From the NCBI RefSeq assembly GCF_020171785.1, contig NZ_JAIVAE010000003.1, forward strand, positions 124,001-188,000: 64,000 bases of DNA. Direction: 5' to 3'. The translations under genes were made by a program, and so were the position numbers. This stretch comes from Guptibacillus hwajinpoensis (GTDB taxonomy: Bacteria > Bacillota > Bacilli > Bacillales > Guptibacillaceae). Under the pieces are notes generated by a model that was given only the letters and a program-made list of their open reading frames with translations, was not told where the DNA came from and did not search any database. Below are positions 20,501-29,930 of this stretch, one piece after another (the first letter of the stretch is position 1; the number at the start of each line of letters is the position of its first letter).

Positions 20501-21550
20501 ATGAAAAGAACACTTCAACAACGCCTGCAAGATGGCCCAGTCATTTGCGGGGAAGGTTATCTGTTTGAATTAGAACGACGTGGTTATCTCCAAGCAGGAT
20601 CATTCGTGCCAGAAGTTGCCCTAGATAATCCCGAAGCTCTTAAACAAACTTATCGAGATTATATGCTTGCAGGATCTGATGTCGTGCTAGCTTTTACGTA
20701 TAATGGCCACCGAGAGAAAATGAGAATTATTGGAAAAGAAGAGTTGCTAGAGCCCCTCAATCGACAAGCGATTCGTCTTGCAAAAGAGGTAGCAAAAGAA
20801 CACCCTGAAGAAGAAGCACTTGTAGCAGGCAATATATCAAACACAAATCTATTTGACCCTGAGGATGAAGACAGTAAAGAACAAATTCGTTCCATGTTTG
20901 CTGAAATGGTAAAATGGAGTAAAGAAGAAGGCGTTGATTTCATTAATGGGGAAACATTTTATTATTACGAAGAAGCGAAAATAGCCTTAGAAGAAATTCA
21001 AAAACATGATCTTCCAGCAGTTATTACACTTGGACTTATGAGTGAAAACATTTTAAGAGACGGCTATACCGTTGAGGAAGCTTGCCGGTTGTTAGAAGAG
21101 CATGGAGCGCTAGTTGTTGGAATGAACTGTTTTCGAGGACCTGCTACAATGCAGCCATACATCGAGAAAATTAGGCAGTCTGTAACTGGATATGTTGGCG
21201 CACTTCCCATTCCTTATCGAACAACAGAAGAACATCCAACATTTTTTAACTTACCTGATGGCGGTTGTGCCTGTACATTGCCAACAGAGACAACCTTTCC
21301 AACATCTCTCGATCCACTTTATTGCAACCGTTATGAACTAGCAGAATGGGCAAAAGAAGCAAAAAGTGTCGGGGTAAATTATTTTGGACTATGTTGTGGT
21401 GCTTCTCCAAGTATGTTGAGAGAAGTCGCTGAAACAGTAGGTAGAACAGCTGTGAATTCGATTTACTCTCCAAATATGGAGAAACATTTTCTGTTTGGAT
21501 CAGATGAATCCTTAAAGAAAAACAATACGGCATATCGACAGAAGGCATAG
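20501..21550 (+). CDS. Homocysteine S-methyltransferase family protein (BHMT-like)
   Basis: This 349-residue TIM-barrel enzyme of Pfam S-methyl_trans is related to betaine-homocysteine and S-methylmethionine-homocysteine methyltransferases. Zinc-ligand motifs are visible: GMNCF near residue 207 and YFGLCCGASPSML near 292-304. It begins with LQQRLQDGPVICGEGYLFELERRGYL, the usual G-E-G-x-E start region. ATG 20501 has AAGGAG. The S-box riboswitch directly upstream ties it to methionine biosynthesis, so remethylation of homocysteine to methionine is the likely reaction. The methyl donor (betaine, S-methylmethionine or other) cannot be decided. Confidence 0.88.
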   Translation: MKRTLQQRLQDGPVICGEGYLFELERRGYLQAGSFVPEVALDNPEALKQTYRDYMLAGSDVVLAFTYNGHREKMRIIGKEELLEPLNRQAIRLAKEVAKEHPEEEALVAGNISNTNLFDPEDEDSKEQIRSMFAEMVKWSKEEGVDFINGETFYYYEEAKIALEEIQKHDLPAVITLGLMSENILRDGYTVEEACRLLEEHGALVVGMNCFRGPATMQPYIEKIRQSVTGYVGALPIPYRTTEEHPTFFNLPDGGCACTLPTETTFPTSLDPLYCNRYELAEWAKEAKSVGVNYFGLCCGASPSMLREVAETVGRTAVNSIYSPNMEKHFLFGSDESLKKNNTAYRQKA

Positions 21551-21558
21551 ATGATGAC

Positions 21559-21588
21559 AAAACGGAGCGGGAAACCTCTCCGTTTTTT
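21559..21588 (+). terminator. Terminator after the S-box gene
   Basis: AAAACGGAG (21559-21567) pairs with CTCCGTTTT (21578-21586) with a T-tract. Confidence 0.85.
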
Positions 21589-21911
21589 ACTGCAAAAAGA
21601 ATAGGCCAGTAACGTATTGGCAATAACGATAAAAAGAAAGTGAAAATGGAACCAATACAGATATGTCTGCATGTAATAAAACATCAATACATTTTACGAT
21701 TGATCCCGGCCCGATTTTTGTTATAAAAGCAGCTTTTCGCAATAAAAAATCTTGCTTTTTATATCCTTAGCGTAAGATTCATTTGAAAATAGTAGCTTCT
21801 TTTGTCAAAATGATCATATTCAGACATCAGTTGTGTTATTATTTTAAATGTGTTTGAATATGTGACACAACGAAACTCTAATGAAATCATAACAAAAAGA
21901 ACTTGTTTTAT
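21589..21911. other. Gene-free AT-rich spacer before murB
   Basis: About 320 bases without a supported gene. Frames on both strands are short and lack ribosome sites. The stretch must contain the murB promoter, but no clear -35/-10 pair stands out. I see no repeat or RNA motif. Confidence 0.5.
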
Positions 21912-21925
21912 AAGCGAGGTAGCCT

Positions 21926-22849
21926 ATGGATAATCAAAATGTAATAAATGAACTCCGCTCGATTTTGCCAGAAGCGGAATTGAAAATAAATGAGCCTTTA
22001 AATGCCCACACCTATACTAGGATGGGTGGATGTGCAGATGTTCTTGTTTTTCCTAACACAATTGAAGATGCAAGAGCTGCGGTAGAATATGCTTTTCAAA
22101 AAAAATATCCTTTAACGATACTCGGGAAAGGTTCGAATGTAATCATTCAAGATGGTGGTATTCGCGGTATTGTCTTGAATCTATCTTCTTTAAAATCGAT
22201 TAATAAAAAAGACAAAAAAGTGATTGCTCAAGCAGGCGCTCGAATTATTGATGCATCTGAATTTGCGCGTGATGGCAAACTTAGCGGTCTCGAGTTTGCA
22301 TGTGGTATACCAGGTTCTGTTGGTGGAGCTGTTTATATGAACGCAGGAGCATACGGTGGAGAGATAGCTGATTGTCTCGAAAGTGTGCTCGCTGTAACGA
22401 AAGAAGGAAAGTTAATTAAATTAACCGCTGATGAACTTGATTTATCTTATCGTCACAGTAACGTAGATGAAAAAGGTTTGCTTGTTTTAGAAGCAACCTT
22501 CGCTCTAAAAGATGGCGACTATAATGAAATCAAAGCGATCATGGATGACCTAACTGAGAAGCGCGAAACAAAACAGCCGCTAGAATACCCTTCTTGTGGT
22601 AGTGTATTTAAACGTCCTCCTGGACTATTTGCAGGTAAATTAATTCAGGACTCTGAACTCCAAGGTACACGAATCGGTGGGGCCGAAGTTTCTAAAAAGC
22701 ATGCTGGATTTATTGTAAATATCGATAATGCTACTGCAACAGACTATTTGGATGTGATTCATCACGTTCAAAGAACAGTAAAAGAAAAGTTTGATGTCGA
22801 GCTTGAACGTGAAGTACGCGTTATTGGTGAACCACCTGAGCAAGCATAA
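21926..22849 (+). CDS. murB: UDP-N-acetylenolpyruvoylglucosamine reductase
   Basis: MurB reduces enolpyruvyl-UDP-GlcNAc to UDP-MurNAc with NADPH and FAD in peptidoglycan precursor synthesis. The 307-residue length and lack of an extra loop match the type II (Gram-positive) enzyme. Motifs are [18 protein letters not shown] near residue 26, [16 protein letters not shown] near 68, [20 protein letters not shown] near 127, and [10 protein letters not shown] near 225 with the catalytic serine. ATG 21926 has a modest GAGGT site. It is monocistronic with its own terminator. Confidence 0.96.
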   Translation: MDNQNVINELRSILPEAELKINEPLNAHTYTRMGGCADVLVFPNTIEDARAAVEYAFQKKYPLTILGKGSNVIIQDGGIRGIVLNLSSLKSINKKDKKVIAQAGARIIDASEFARDGKLSGLEFACGIPGSVGGAVYMNAGAYGGEIADCLESVLAVTKEGKLIKLTADELDLSYRHSNVDEKGLLVLEATFALKDGDYNEIKAIMDDLTEKRETKQPLEYPSCGSVFKRPPGLFAGKLIQDSELQGTRIGGAEVSKKHAGFIVNIDNATATDYLDVIHHVQRTVKEKFDVELEREVRVIGEPPEQA

Positions 22850-22857
22850 AGAGAAGT

Positions 22858-22887
22858 CAGCCACTCATTTGAGCGGCTGTTTTTTTG
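22858..22887 (+). terminator. Terminator after murB
   Basis: CAGCC-A-CTCA-TT-TGAG-C-GGCTG followed by eight T residues. Confidence 0.9.
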
Positions 22888-22949
22888 TGATTTATTTAAG
22901 ATAGACAACTTTTGATCATACTGTGAACAAATTCAATCTGCACGATAAG

Positions 22950-22966
22950 TGCACAATTTCTAGATA
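22950..22966 (+). promoter_or_regulatory. Copper-island promoter element, copy A
   Basis: TGCACAATTTCTAGATA is 15/17 identical to the element at 25218-25234 and similar to one at 27393-27409. It starts 62 bases before the DUF1541 lipoprotein start and overlaps the likely -10. It is also part of an inverted repeat TGCAC-GATAA-GTGCA (22939-22953). Confidence 0.5.
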
Positions 22967-23011
22967 AAGTAGTCTTTGATGGTAAATGAAACCAATCATA
23001 GGAGGGTATAT

Positions 23012-23599
23012 ATGAAAACAAAAAAAGTTATTTTAGGATTATCACTATCACTTATTCTTGCAGCATGTGGAAACAATAACGAGGGCATAAATCAGGAGTC
23101 CGAAAACAACCAATCGCCTTCTAACACTTCAGCAAACTCCGAGAATCACATGGACGAGATGGAACACTCCGGCTCTTCAGAAGTACCTGAAGGGTTAAAA
23201 AGGGCTGAAAATCCTGCTTATCCAGAAGGCAGTAAAGCAATCATTGAAACAGATCATATGAAAGGAATGAAAGGTGCAGAAGCCACGATCTCAGGAGCTT
23301 TTGAAACTACCTCATATGTTGTTTCCTATATGCCTACGAATGGTGGAGAACTTGTAGAGAATCACAAATGGGTGATCCACGAGGAACTTGATCAACCTGA
23401 TAACGCGCCTTTAACACCCGGTACAGAAGTAACGCTTAATGCTTCCCATATGAAAGGGATGGAAGGAGCCAATGCAACAATTGATTCAGCCAACCAAACT
23501 ACTGTTTATATGATAGACTATATGCCGACAACTGGAGGCGAAGAGGTAACCAATCATAAATGGGTAACGGAAGATGAATTATCTCCTATTGAGCAATAA
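23012..23599 (+). CDS. YdhK/DUF1541-type lipoprotein
   Basis: A lipoprotein of 195 residues starts at ATG 23012 behind GGAGGG. A longer frame from 22976 has no ribosome site. The signal peptide ends in the lipobox LAACG near residue 18. A low-complexity Asn/Ser/Glu linker leads to two tandem DUF1541 repeats of about 60 residues, each with HMKGM(K/E)GA, a V/MxYMPTxGGE stretch and a NHKWV motif. Exposed His and Met residues fit periplasmic-side metal binding. The neighbouring lipoprotein, Cys-rich protein, sensor pair and CopB put it in a copper-handling island. Direct copper binding is inferred. Confidence 0.88.
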   Translation: MKTKKVILGLSLSLILAACGNNNEGINQESENNQSPSNTSANSENHMDEMEHSGSSEVPEGLKRAENPAYPEGSKAIIETDHMKGMKGAEATISGAFETTSYVVSYMPTNGGELVENHKWVIHEELDQPDNAPLTPGTEVTLNASHMKGMEGANATIDSANQTTVYMIDYMPTTGGEEVTNHKWVTEDELSPIEQ

Positions 23600-23658
23600 A
23601 GTTTATAGATGTCGCGCAATGGCGAATGAATAAGACAACACATAAAGGATGAATTGTT

Positions 23659-24627
23659 TTGAAGAAACATTGGATAATAATTTTTGGGGCGCTGCTTCTT
23701 ATTATTGCAGGATGTCAGGAAGAAAACTCAAAACCAGTAGAAAGCAATAATGAGGTAAAGGAAACCCAAAAGAAAGAAAAAGAAACGGCATCGTTATCAG
23801 AATCAAACTTTTATAAACCGACTTCACGCAAGCAAATTAACCATGTTCATGGAATCGGGTATCCTGGCAATCAACATGAATTATTCGTGGCGACTCATCT
23901 AGGACCGCTGATTTATCTTGATGGAACCTGGTATGAAGCTAAAGCAAACAACCATGACTATATGGGCTTCCAGGCCGCGTCTGATGGTTTTTATAGTAGT
24001 GGACACCCTGGCGAAGCATCCGATTTACCAAATCCGCTCGGATTAATCAAAAGTACTGATCGAGGAAAGACGCTCGAGCAGCTAGGTTTTCAAGGAGAAT
24101 CTGATTTTCACTATTTAGCGGTAGGCTATGAAACGCACAGCATTTATGCCGTAAATCAACAGAAGAACAGCGAAATGGACATAGGTGTTTATTATAGTGA
24201 GGATGCAAGTGATTGGAATCAAGTAAACTTAAAGGGGACTCCCGATCAAATTAATGGGATTTTCGCTCACCCTAGTGATGCTAACGTCGTAGCCATAACT
24301 TCGCCAAATGGACTTTACCTTTCAGAAGATCAAGGAGAGTCGTTTACACCAATGACAAAGGGCAGCTCTATCACCTCAATGGTCTTTCTTAAAGACCGTA
24401 TCATCTTCGCCAAACAGGGAGCAGCTAGCCAACTTGTGTCCCTTAAGAACAGAGAAGAAACGCCCATTTCTATGCCGAACAAAATAGAAAAGGCGATTGA
24501 TTATCTCGCGGTGAATCCACAAAATGAAAATGAGATTTCTTTTCATACATCTGATGGTAGTCTCTATCAAACAAAAGATGGCGGGGAATCTTGGGTCACT
24601 TTAATCGATCAGGGTAAAATAAACTAA
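23659..24627 (+). CDS. BNR/sialidase-like beta-propeller lipoprotein
   Basis: TTG 23659 starts a 322-residue lipoprotein (AAAGGATG upstream) with a signal peptide and lipobox IAGCQ near residue 20. After a charged linker, repeated blade motifs appear, such as KSTDRGKTLEQLGF, YYSEDASDWNQV, YLSEDQGESFTPM and YQTKDGGESWVTL, each with the Asp-box S/T-x-D-x-G-x-T/S-W/F pattern. This is the family annotated as F510_1955-type glycosyl hydrolase, though no catalytic residues are evident. It follows the DUF1541 lipoprotein by 60 bases and is probably co-transcribed. A structural or stress role at the membrane surface is likely. Confidence 0.8.
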   Translation: MKKHWIIIFGALLLIIAGCQEENSKPVESNNEVKETQKKEKETASLSESNFYKPTSRKQINHVHGIGYPGNQHELFVATHLGPLIYLDGTWYEAKANNHDYMGFQAASDGFYSSGHPGEASDLPNPLGLIKSTDRGKTLEQLGFQGESDFHYLAVGYETHSIYAVNQQKNSEMDIGVYYSEDASDWNQVNLKGTPDQINGIFAHPSDANVVAITSPNGLYLSEDQGESFTPMTKGSSITSMVFLKDRIIFAKQGAASQLVSLKNREETPISMPNKIEKAIDYLAVNPQNENEISFHTSDGSLYQTKDGGESWVTLIDQGKIN

Positions 24628-24798
24628 TTGCGACATCATGTTTCCTACTTAAACTTTCAACAATTCCCTCAAATTATCCAGAATTTGTGCAGAATTAATG
24701 AAATTTACATCTTAGCAACTTTATTTCGTTTTTACGTTTATTATCAAGTAAATAGGAAAATATGACAGTGTATTACATTATTAAGGAGGAATTTAATC

Positions 24799-25128
24799 AT
24801 GTCACATGAAAAGTACGGTTCAATGATTCAAACACTCCACGAATGTATGACTGCATGCAATCACTGCTATGACGCTTGCTTAAAAGAAGAAGATGTAAAA
24901 ATGATGGCTGAGTGTATTCGTTTGGACAGAGAATGTGCGGATATCTGTGGATTTCTTGAACAAGCCCTTGTAAGAGGAACCCCATTTGCCTCTGAACTTG
25001 CTCAAGCATGTGCTACCATTTGTGAGGCATGTGGAAACGAGTGTAAAAAGCACGATCACAAACACTGTCAGGATTGTGCAGAGTCATGTTTTAAATGTGC
25101 GGAAGAGTGTAAGAAATTAGCAGCATAA
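24799..25128 (+). CDS. Four-helix-bundle copper-storage-like protein (DUF326)
   Basis: This 109-residue cytosolic Cys-rich protein starts at ATG 24799 with AAGGAGG. Many cysteines occur in CxxxC and CxxC spacing along the helices: CMTACNHCYDAC near residue 14-25, CIRLDRECADIC near 38-49, CATICEACGNEC near 70-81 and CQDCAESCFKCAEEC near 89-103. This matches DUF326 proteins of the Csp1/Csp3 type, which store many Cu(I) ions within a four-helix bundle. The absence of a signal peptide indicates the cytosolic Csp3-like form. Its copper-island neighbours support that role. Confidence 0.9.
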   Translation: MSHEKYGSMIQTLHECMTACNHCYDACLKEEDVKMMAECIRLDRECADICGFLEQALVRGTPFASELAQACATICEACGNECKKHDHKHCQDCAESCFKCAEECKKLAA

Positions 25129-25142
25129 TTGTAGAATGAGTT

Positions 25143-25178
25143 AAGAAGTCTGTTGAATCATTAGCAGGCTTCTTTTTT
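25143..25178 (+). terminator. Terminator after the Cys-rich protein
   Basis: AAGAAGTCTG (25143-25152) pairs with CAGGCTTCTT (25165-25174), then a T-tract. Confidence 0.85.
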
Positions 25179-25217
25179 TATCACCAATTTGTTCATCTTG
25201 AAACAAAGCAGACAAGC

Positions 25218-25238
25218 TGCACACTTTCTCGATATAAT
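25218..25238 (+). promoter_or_regulatory. Copper-island promoter element, copy B, with TATAAT
   Basis: TGCACACTTTCTCGATA followed by a perfect -10 TATAAT at 25233-25238. The -35 region (AGACAA) is poor, as in activator-dependent promoters. It lies 54 bases before the histidine kinase start. Confidence 0.55.
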
Positions 25239-25271
25239 GCTGGTAGAATAGCTGAAGACAAGGAGAGAGAA

Positions 25272-26687
25272 ATGAGATTGAAGAGAAAAAGTAAATTAGC
25301 AACAAAATTAGGTCTGTTTTTTCTTACAAGCATCTTACTCCTTGAGGGGATTTTGTTTCTGGTGCTATACTTCGGCTTTTTAAATGAGCGGATTATGGCT
25401 GAAACTGATGCCCTTCTAGCGCGGGGAAACAGTCATAGAGATGTCCTAGAAAAACATTTCGATCGTGAAACAATGGAACACGTTGCTCTAATGGAATCTG
25501 AAGCTGAAACTCAAGTAATTATTACAGATGAAAGGAATAGCGTTCTCGTTCATTCGAATACTGTGACGTCTATGATCAGAACAACCCTTTCCTCATCATC
25601 TCCTCTTCCAGTGTCAGGAGATATAGTGGAAGGCGATTGGGGCAATGAACCTTATGTTATGACCGGTTCTCCCATCATCGTGAATGATGATCTTGTTGGA
25701 AACGTCTATATGATCCTCGATACAAAAAGTATTCGCGAAGTACGCGATCATTTAACAACCCAATTTTTGATCATTAGTGGTCTCGCACTCTTCCTCACCG
25801 TTATTACAATTATTTATCTTTCAAGGATGATTACACGTCCATTGATTGAGATGAAAGTAGCAACGCAGCAAATGAGCACAGGGGATCATAATGTCTCCTT
25901 AAAAGTGGATCGAAACGACGAATTAGGTGAATTAGCGAAAGGGATTCAAAGCTTATCAGATGATTTGCTCCGATTAAAAAATGATCGTAGTGATTTTCTA
26001 GCGAATATTGCTCATGAACTAAGAACACCGTTAACTTATTTGAGTGGTTATGCAGACATCGCTCAACGAGAAGAGTTATCTTCTACAGAGAGAAGTACTT
26101 ATCTTTCAATTATTAAAGAAGAATCAGAGAACTTAACTTCTCTCGTTCGAGATTTGTTTGATATGGCTAAAATGGACCAACAAGGATTTGTGATCGATCG
26201 TGAGGAAGTCGAATTGTGTTCGTTGATTCATCAGGTAAGGGAGAAAGTAAGGCCTGCTTTTGAAGGTAAGGGGATTAATCTTATCGTGTCCTGTCCGAAT
26301 AAAATCCATCTTGATATTGATTCTACAAGGTTTTCTCAAGTGATTTTAAACCTTTTGGACAATGCTCTGCATTATAGTGAGTCAGGAAAAACGGTACTCA
26401 TCGAAGTTCAATCTTTTCAAAGCGACGTGATTGTTAGAGTAATTGATGAGGGAGAAGGGATTCCCGAGAAGGATTTGCCTTTCATTTTTGAACGTCTCTA
26501 TCGGGTTGATAAGTCACGTTCAAGAAAGTACGGAGGTTCTGGACTTGGTCTTGCTATCGCTAAAGAAATTATCGAGAAGCATGGAGGTAGTATAAAGGCG
26601 GAAAGTCAAAAAGGAAAAGGGACAACGATCACCATAGTTTTGTTAGGAGTTGAATCACGTGAAAAATGTGCTGATTGTAGACGATGA
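25272..26687 (+). CDS. Sensor histidine kinase (copper-island two-component system)
   Basis: This 471-residue membrane kinase has TM1 at about 14-38, an extracellular sensor of about 125 residues, TM2 at about 164-186, HAMP near 187-240, a DHp helix with HELRTPLTYLSG (phospho-acceptor His near 248), and a HATPase with NLLDNALHYSESG (N box near 360), DEGEGIPEKD (G1) and GGSGLGLAIAKEI (G2 near 423). ATG 25272 follows AAGGAGAG. It overlaps the response regulator by 29 bases. The signal is unknown. Its genomic position between the copper-storage-like gene and copB makes extracellular copper or envelope stress a fair guess. Confidence 0.93.
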   Translation: MRLKRKSKLATKLGLFFLTSILLLEGILFLVLYFGFLNERIMAETDALLARGNSHRDVLEKHFDRETMEHVALMESEAETQVIITDERNSVLVHSNTVTSMIRTTLSSSSPLPVSGDIVEGDWGNEPYVMTGSPIIVNDDLVGNVYMILDTKSIREVRDHLTTQFLIISGLALFLTVITIIYLSRMITRPLIEMKVATQQMSTGDHNVSLKVDRNDELGELAKGIQSLSDDLLRLKNDRSDFLANIAHELRTPLTYLSGYADIAQREELSSTERSTYLSIIKEESENLTSLVRDLFDMAKMDQQGFVIDREEVELCSLIHQVREKVRPAFEGKGINLIVSCPNKIHLDIDSTRFSQVILNLLDNALHYSESGKTVLIEVQSFQSDVIVRVIDEGEGIPEKDLPFIFERLYRVDKSRSRKYGGSGLGLAIAKEIIEKHGGSIKAESQKGKGTTITIVLLGVESREKCADCRR

Positions 26688-27342
26688 AGAGCGGATGGTA
26701 GAGCTAATCTCTCTTTATTTGAAACCACATGGGTACACTATTTATGAAGCATATACAGGGATAGAAGCACTACATAGATTAACTGAACACAAAATAGATC
26801 TCGTTTTGTTAGATATAATGATGCCCGACATGGACGGCTTTGCGACGTGTGAAGAAATCCGAAATCAATCAGAGGTGCCGATTATCATGTTAACAGCAAG
26901 AGAGCAAAATGAAGATATTGTTAAAGGATTCAAGTTAGGCGCAGATGATTACATCACAAAACCATTTGATGAACGTGTTCTTCTTGCTAGAATGGAAGCT
27001 TTGGCTCGACGCGTAAAACAAGTTAATCAAAATCAAGTGATCTTCAAAGGACTAACCTGGGATGCAGACAAACATCTCGTATCATATTATAGTGTGCCTA
27101 TTCCTATGACTCCCATTGAATTTAAGTTGCTTGGCCTATTCTTGAAAAATCCCGAAAAAGTATTTAGCCGAGAACATCTGATCCAGTTGATTTGGGGATT
27201 TGAATCAAACACAGAAGGACGCACGATTGATTCACATATTCGAAATTTGCGTGATAAGTGTAGACATGCGGACTTTCAAATCACCAACCATTTAGTCACC
27301 ATCTGGGGTGTAGGTTACAAGTGGAAAAATGAATCTCCATAA
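26659..27342 (+). CDS. OmpR-family response regulator
   Basis: This 227-residue regulator pairs with the preceding kinase. The receiver domain has acidic pocket D8-D9, phospho-acceptor D52 in LLDIMMPDMDG, T80-like in IIMLTAR and K102-like in DYITKPF. The C-terminal winged helix (about 130-225) has LFLKNPEKVFSREHLIQLIWG and RTIDSHIRNLRDK. GTG 26659 is chosen because AGGAG at 26645-26649 lies nine bases away, while an upstream TTG at 26650 is too close. It should act on promoters in this island, perhaps through the shared TGCACA-type element. Confidence 0.92.
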   Translation: MKNVLIVDDEERMVELISLYLKPHGYTIYEAYTGIEALHRLTEHKIDLVLLDIMMPDMDGFATCEEIRNQSEVPIIMLTAREQNEDIVKGFKLGADDYITKPFDERVLLARMEALARRVKQVNQNQVIFKGLTWDADKHLVSYYSVPIPMTPIEFKLLGLFLKNPEKVFSREHLIQLIWGFESNTEGRTIDSHIRNLRDKCRHADFQITNHLVTIWGVGYKWKNESP

Positions 27343-27361
27343 TTAATGGTTACCCACGACT

Positions 27362-27391
27362 ATGACTGCCTAATTGGCGGTCATTTTTTTC
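27362..27391 (+). terminator. Terminator after the two-component operon
   Basis: ATGACTGCC (27362-27370) pairs with GGCGGTCAT (27376-27384), then seven T residues. Confidence 0.9.
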
Positions 27392-27392
27392 T

Positions 27393-27409
27393 TTCACATT
27401 ATCTCGATC
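27393..27409 (+). promoter_or_regulatory. Copper-island promoter element, copy C
   Basis: TTCACATTATCTCGATC matches copy B at most positions, including TCTCGAT. It lies 78 bases before copB, immediately after the terminator of the regulator operon. It is weaker than A and B. Confidence 0.4.
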
Positions 27410-27486
27410 AAATCTGGATATTTTTTGGGAACAATAAGTGAAGATGAATAACATCTACCATCTTATACTAAAAGAAGGAGGCTAGT

Positions 27487-29481
27487 ATGGACCATTCTAC
27501 GCATGAAGAACATCACCATTCCGAACATAAGCAAGATCACAGTTCTCATCACGAACATATGGTAGAAGATTTTAAAAAGAGGTTTTATCTTTCTTTATTA
27601 ATCACACTACCTATACTCGTTTTGTCACCTATGTTACAAAATTTCGTTAATCTAAACTTAAGATTCACGGGAGATCTCTACATTTTATTTGCTCTTTCGA
27701 CTGTTATCTTTTTTTATGGAGGGTGGCCTTTCCTCACAGGAGCATGGAGTGAACTAAAAGATAAAAACCCTGGAATGATGACACTTATTGCACTTGCCAT
27801 TATCGTCGCATATGTCTATAGTTCATTGACGGTATTCAGTTTATCTGGGAAAAACTTCTTTTGGGAGCTAGCGACTCTAATTGATATTATGCTTCTCGGT
27901 CATTGGATCGAAATGAAATCAGTGATGGGAGCATCAAAAGCACTAGAAGAGCTAGTAAAACTGATGCCATCTGAGGCTCATCGTGTTAGCGAAGACGGCT
28001 CTATTGAAGATGTTCCTACATCAGAATTAAACGAAGGAGACCACGTGCTTATTAAACCTGGAGAAAAAGTCCCCGTTGATGGAACAATTGTAAAGGGACA
28101 GTCTTCGATTGACGAATCGATGTTAACGGGTGAATCTGTACCAGTGGAAAAAGAAAAAAATGATGAAGTTATAGGTGCCTCGATTAACGGAGAAGGTTCT
28201 TTGACTGTAAAAGTTGAAAAAACCGGTGAAGATAGCTATCTTTCTCAAGTTGTCACAATGGTGAGAGAAGCTCAAGAATCGAAATCAAGAACACAGAATT
28301 TTTCAGATCGTGCTGCTAAATGGCTTTTCTACCTTGCGCTTATAGCAGGAATAACCACATTACTATCTTGGGTTTTACTTGGCTACGATTTTGTTTTTGC
28401 TTTAGAACGGATGGTGACAGTCATGGTCATTGCCTGTCCACATGCTTTAGGTCTTGCAGCACCTCTTGTCGTCGCAAGATCAACCGCCTTATCGGCGAAA
28501 AAAGGACTGCTCATACGCAACCGAACAAGCTTTGAGGAAGCAAGAAAGTTAGAAGCGGTCGTCTTTGATAAGACTGGTACACTAACAGAGGGGAAATTTG
28601 GAATAACAGATATCATTACTGAGAAAGAAGAAGATGAAATCATTCTTCTAGCTGCTTCCGTTGAATCTGAATCAGAACATCCGATAGCTCGCGGCATAGT
28701 TGAGGATGCAAAAGAGAGAAACGTGAACTTGAAGTCCGTTGAGGATTTTCAATCGATTACCGGTAAGGGATTACAAGCAAGGGTCGATAATAAAAAAGTA
28801 ATGGTTGTTAGTCCAGGTTATATAAAAGATGAAGAAATCGATTATCAAAAAGACCGCTATGCGGATCTTGCCAAACAGGGAAAAACAGTTGTATTCGTTT
28901 TAGTCGATGGAGAATTAGTGGCTATGATCGCACTTGCTGATAGGATTCGAGAAAGTGCAAAGAATGCCATACAGCAATTAAAAAACTTAAATGTCTCATC
29001 TATGATGCTTACAGGTGATAATAAACAGGTAGCAACATGGGTTGCGAAACAACTTGATTTAACTGAAATTTATGCAGAAGTTCTTCCTCACGAGAAAGCC
29101 GATCAGATAAAGAAAATCAAACAAAAAGGATTAAAAGTGGCGATGACGGGAGACGGAGTGAATGACGCTCCAGCTTTAGCAAATGCTGATCTTGGAATTG
29201 CGATTGGAGCAGGAACAGATGTCGCCATGGAAACGGCCGATGTGGTTTTAGTAAAAAGTAATCCTGAAGACGTGGTATCGATTATTGAATTATCAAAAGC
29301 AACCTATAAGAAAATGATTCAAAATCTCTGGTGGGCAGCAGGCTATAACATTATTGCTATCCCGCTCGCTGCAGGGGTTTTATATCCAATCGGCATCGTT
29401 CTAAGTCCAGCAATTGGTGCGGTACTCATGTCTTTTAGTACGGTTATTGTAGCGATAAATGCAAAGTTATTAAAAGCATGA
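27487..29481 (+). CDS. copB: Copper-exporting P1B-type ATPase CopB
   Basis: This 664-residue P-type ATPase lacks a Cys-based heavy-metal domain but has a His-rich N-terminus (about ten His in the first 25 residues). The transmembrane metal motif is CPH ([14 protein letters not shown] near residue 315-328) instead of CPC, which marks the P1B-3/CopB group associated with Cu(II)/Cu(I) export. Other motifs are [10 protein letters not shown] near 214 (actuator), [10 protein letters not shown] near 361 (phosphorylated Asp), HPIARG near 400 (nucleotide site) and [12 protein letters not shown] near 554. ATG 27487 follows AAGGAGG. It provides the efflux step of the island. Confidence 0.94.
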   Translation: MDHSTHEEHHHSEHKQDHSSHHEHMVEDFKKRFYLSLLITLPILVLSPMLQNFVNLNLRFTGDLYILFALSTVIFFYGGWPFLTGAWSELKDKNPGMMTLIALAIIVAYVYSSLTVFSLSGKNFFWELATLIDIMLLGHWIEMKSVMGASKALEELVKLMPSEAHRVSEDGSIEDVPTSELNEGDHVLIKPGEKVPVDGTIVKGQSSIDESMLTGESVPVEKEKNDEVIGASINGEGSLTVKVEKTGEDSYLSQVVTMVREAQESKSRTQNFSDRAAKWLFYLALIAGITTLLSWVLLGYDFVFALERMVTVMVIACPHALGLAAPLVVARSTALSAKKGLLIRNRTSFEEARKLEAVVFDKTGTLTEGKFGITDIITEKEEDEIILLAASVESESEHPIARGIVEDAKERNVNLKSVEDFQSITGKGLQARVDNKKVMVVSPGYIKDEEIDYQKDRYADLAKQGKTVVFVLVDGELVAMIALADRIRESAKNAIQQLKNLNVSSMMLTGDNKQVATWVAKQLDLTEIYAEVLPHEKADQIKKIKQKGLKVAMTGDGVNDAPALANADLGIAIGAGTDVAMETADVVLVKSNPEDVVSIIELSKATYKKMIQNLWWAAGYNIIAIPLAAGVLYPIGIVLSPAIGAVLMSFSTVIVAINAKLLKA

Positions 29482-29589
29482 ATAATCGTTAGGTTAGAAG
29501 CAGTTTTCATCGCTTCTAACTAGTCATCCTATTACTTGGGGACGAACTATATCGGCACCGACAAATTAAATTAAAAGGAGAAAATCCGA

Positions 29590-29618
29590 TTGTTTAAATA
29601 CCTATGTGGGTATATAAG
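29590..29618 (+). promoter_or_regulatory. Promoter with embedded CsoR-like operator
   Basis: A -35 TTGTTT (29590-29595) and a -10 TATAAG (29613-29618) are 17 bases apart. The spacer holds ATACC-TATGTG-GGTAT (29598-29613 overall), an inverted repeat like the operators bound by CsoR/CstR copper and persulfide sensors. Repressor binding there would block RNA polymerase. No csoR gene is in the window. Confidence 0.55.
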
Positions 29619-29650
29619 TATATGAATCAGGTTATAAGGGGGCGATTTTT

Positions 29651-29866
29651 ATGATGAGCGGCGGAATGAACGGTGGATTCTGGGGATTCGGATTTTTTGG
29701 AATCCTAATTGCTATAGCTATTATTGCAATCATCGTATGGATGATGAAGCCTGAAAAGAAATCAAGTGATTTAAATTTACACGAAACATTAAAAGAACGG
29801 CTAGCTAGGGGAGAAATTTCTGAAGAAGAATATGACCGCTTAAAAAAGAAAATTAGTGAGCAATGA
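29651..29866 (+). CDS. SHOCT-domain small membrane protein
   Basis: This 71-residue protein begins at ATG 29651 after AAGGGGGCG. It has a Gly/Met-rich start, one membrane helix at about residues 12-34 (FGFFGILIAIAIIAIIVWMM), and a C-terminal SHOCT motif (LKERLARGEISEEEYDRLKKKI). SHOCT proteins are short helical tails of unclear role, often next to copper genes in bacilli. It shares a promoter with the multicopper oxidase downstream. Confidence 0.87.
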   Translation: MMSGGMNGGFWGFGFFGILIAIAIIAIIVWMMKPEKKSSDLNLHETLKERLARGEISEEEYDRLKKKISEQ

Positions 29867-29930
29867 AAAGGCTGAAACGTTTCTGACTTTTCATAAGTGC
29901 AATATCACTCTAGACGTCGAGGTGAAAAAA

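Noticed and set aside
28383-28697. 104-aa minus-strand frame inside copB
   Set aside because: Antisense to the phosphorylation region of CopB. No site and no known family.
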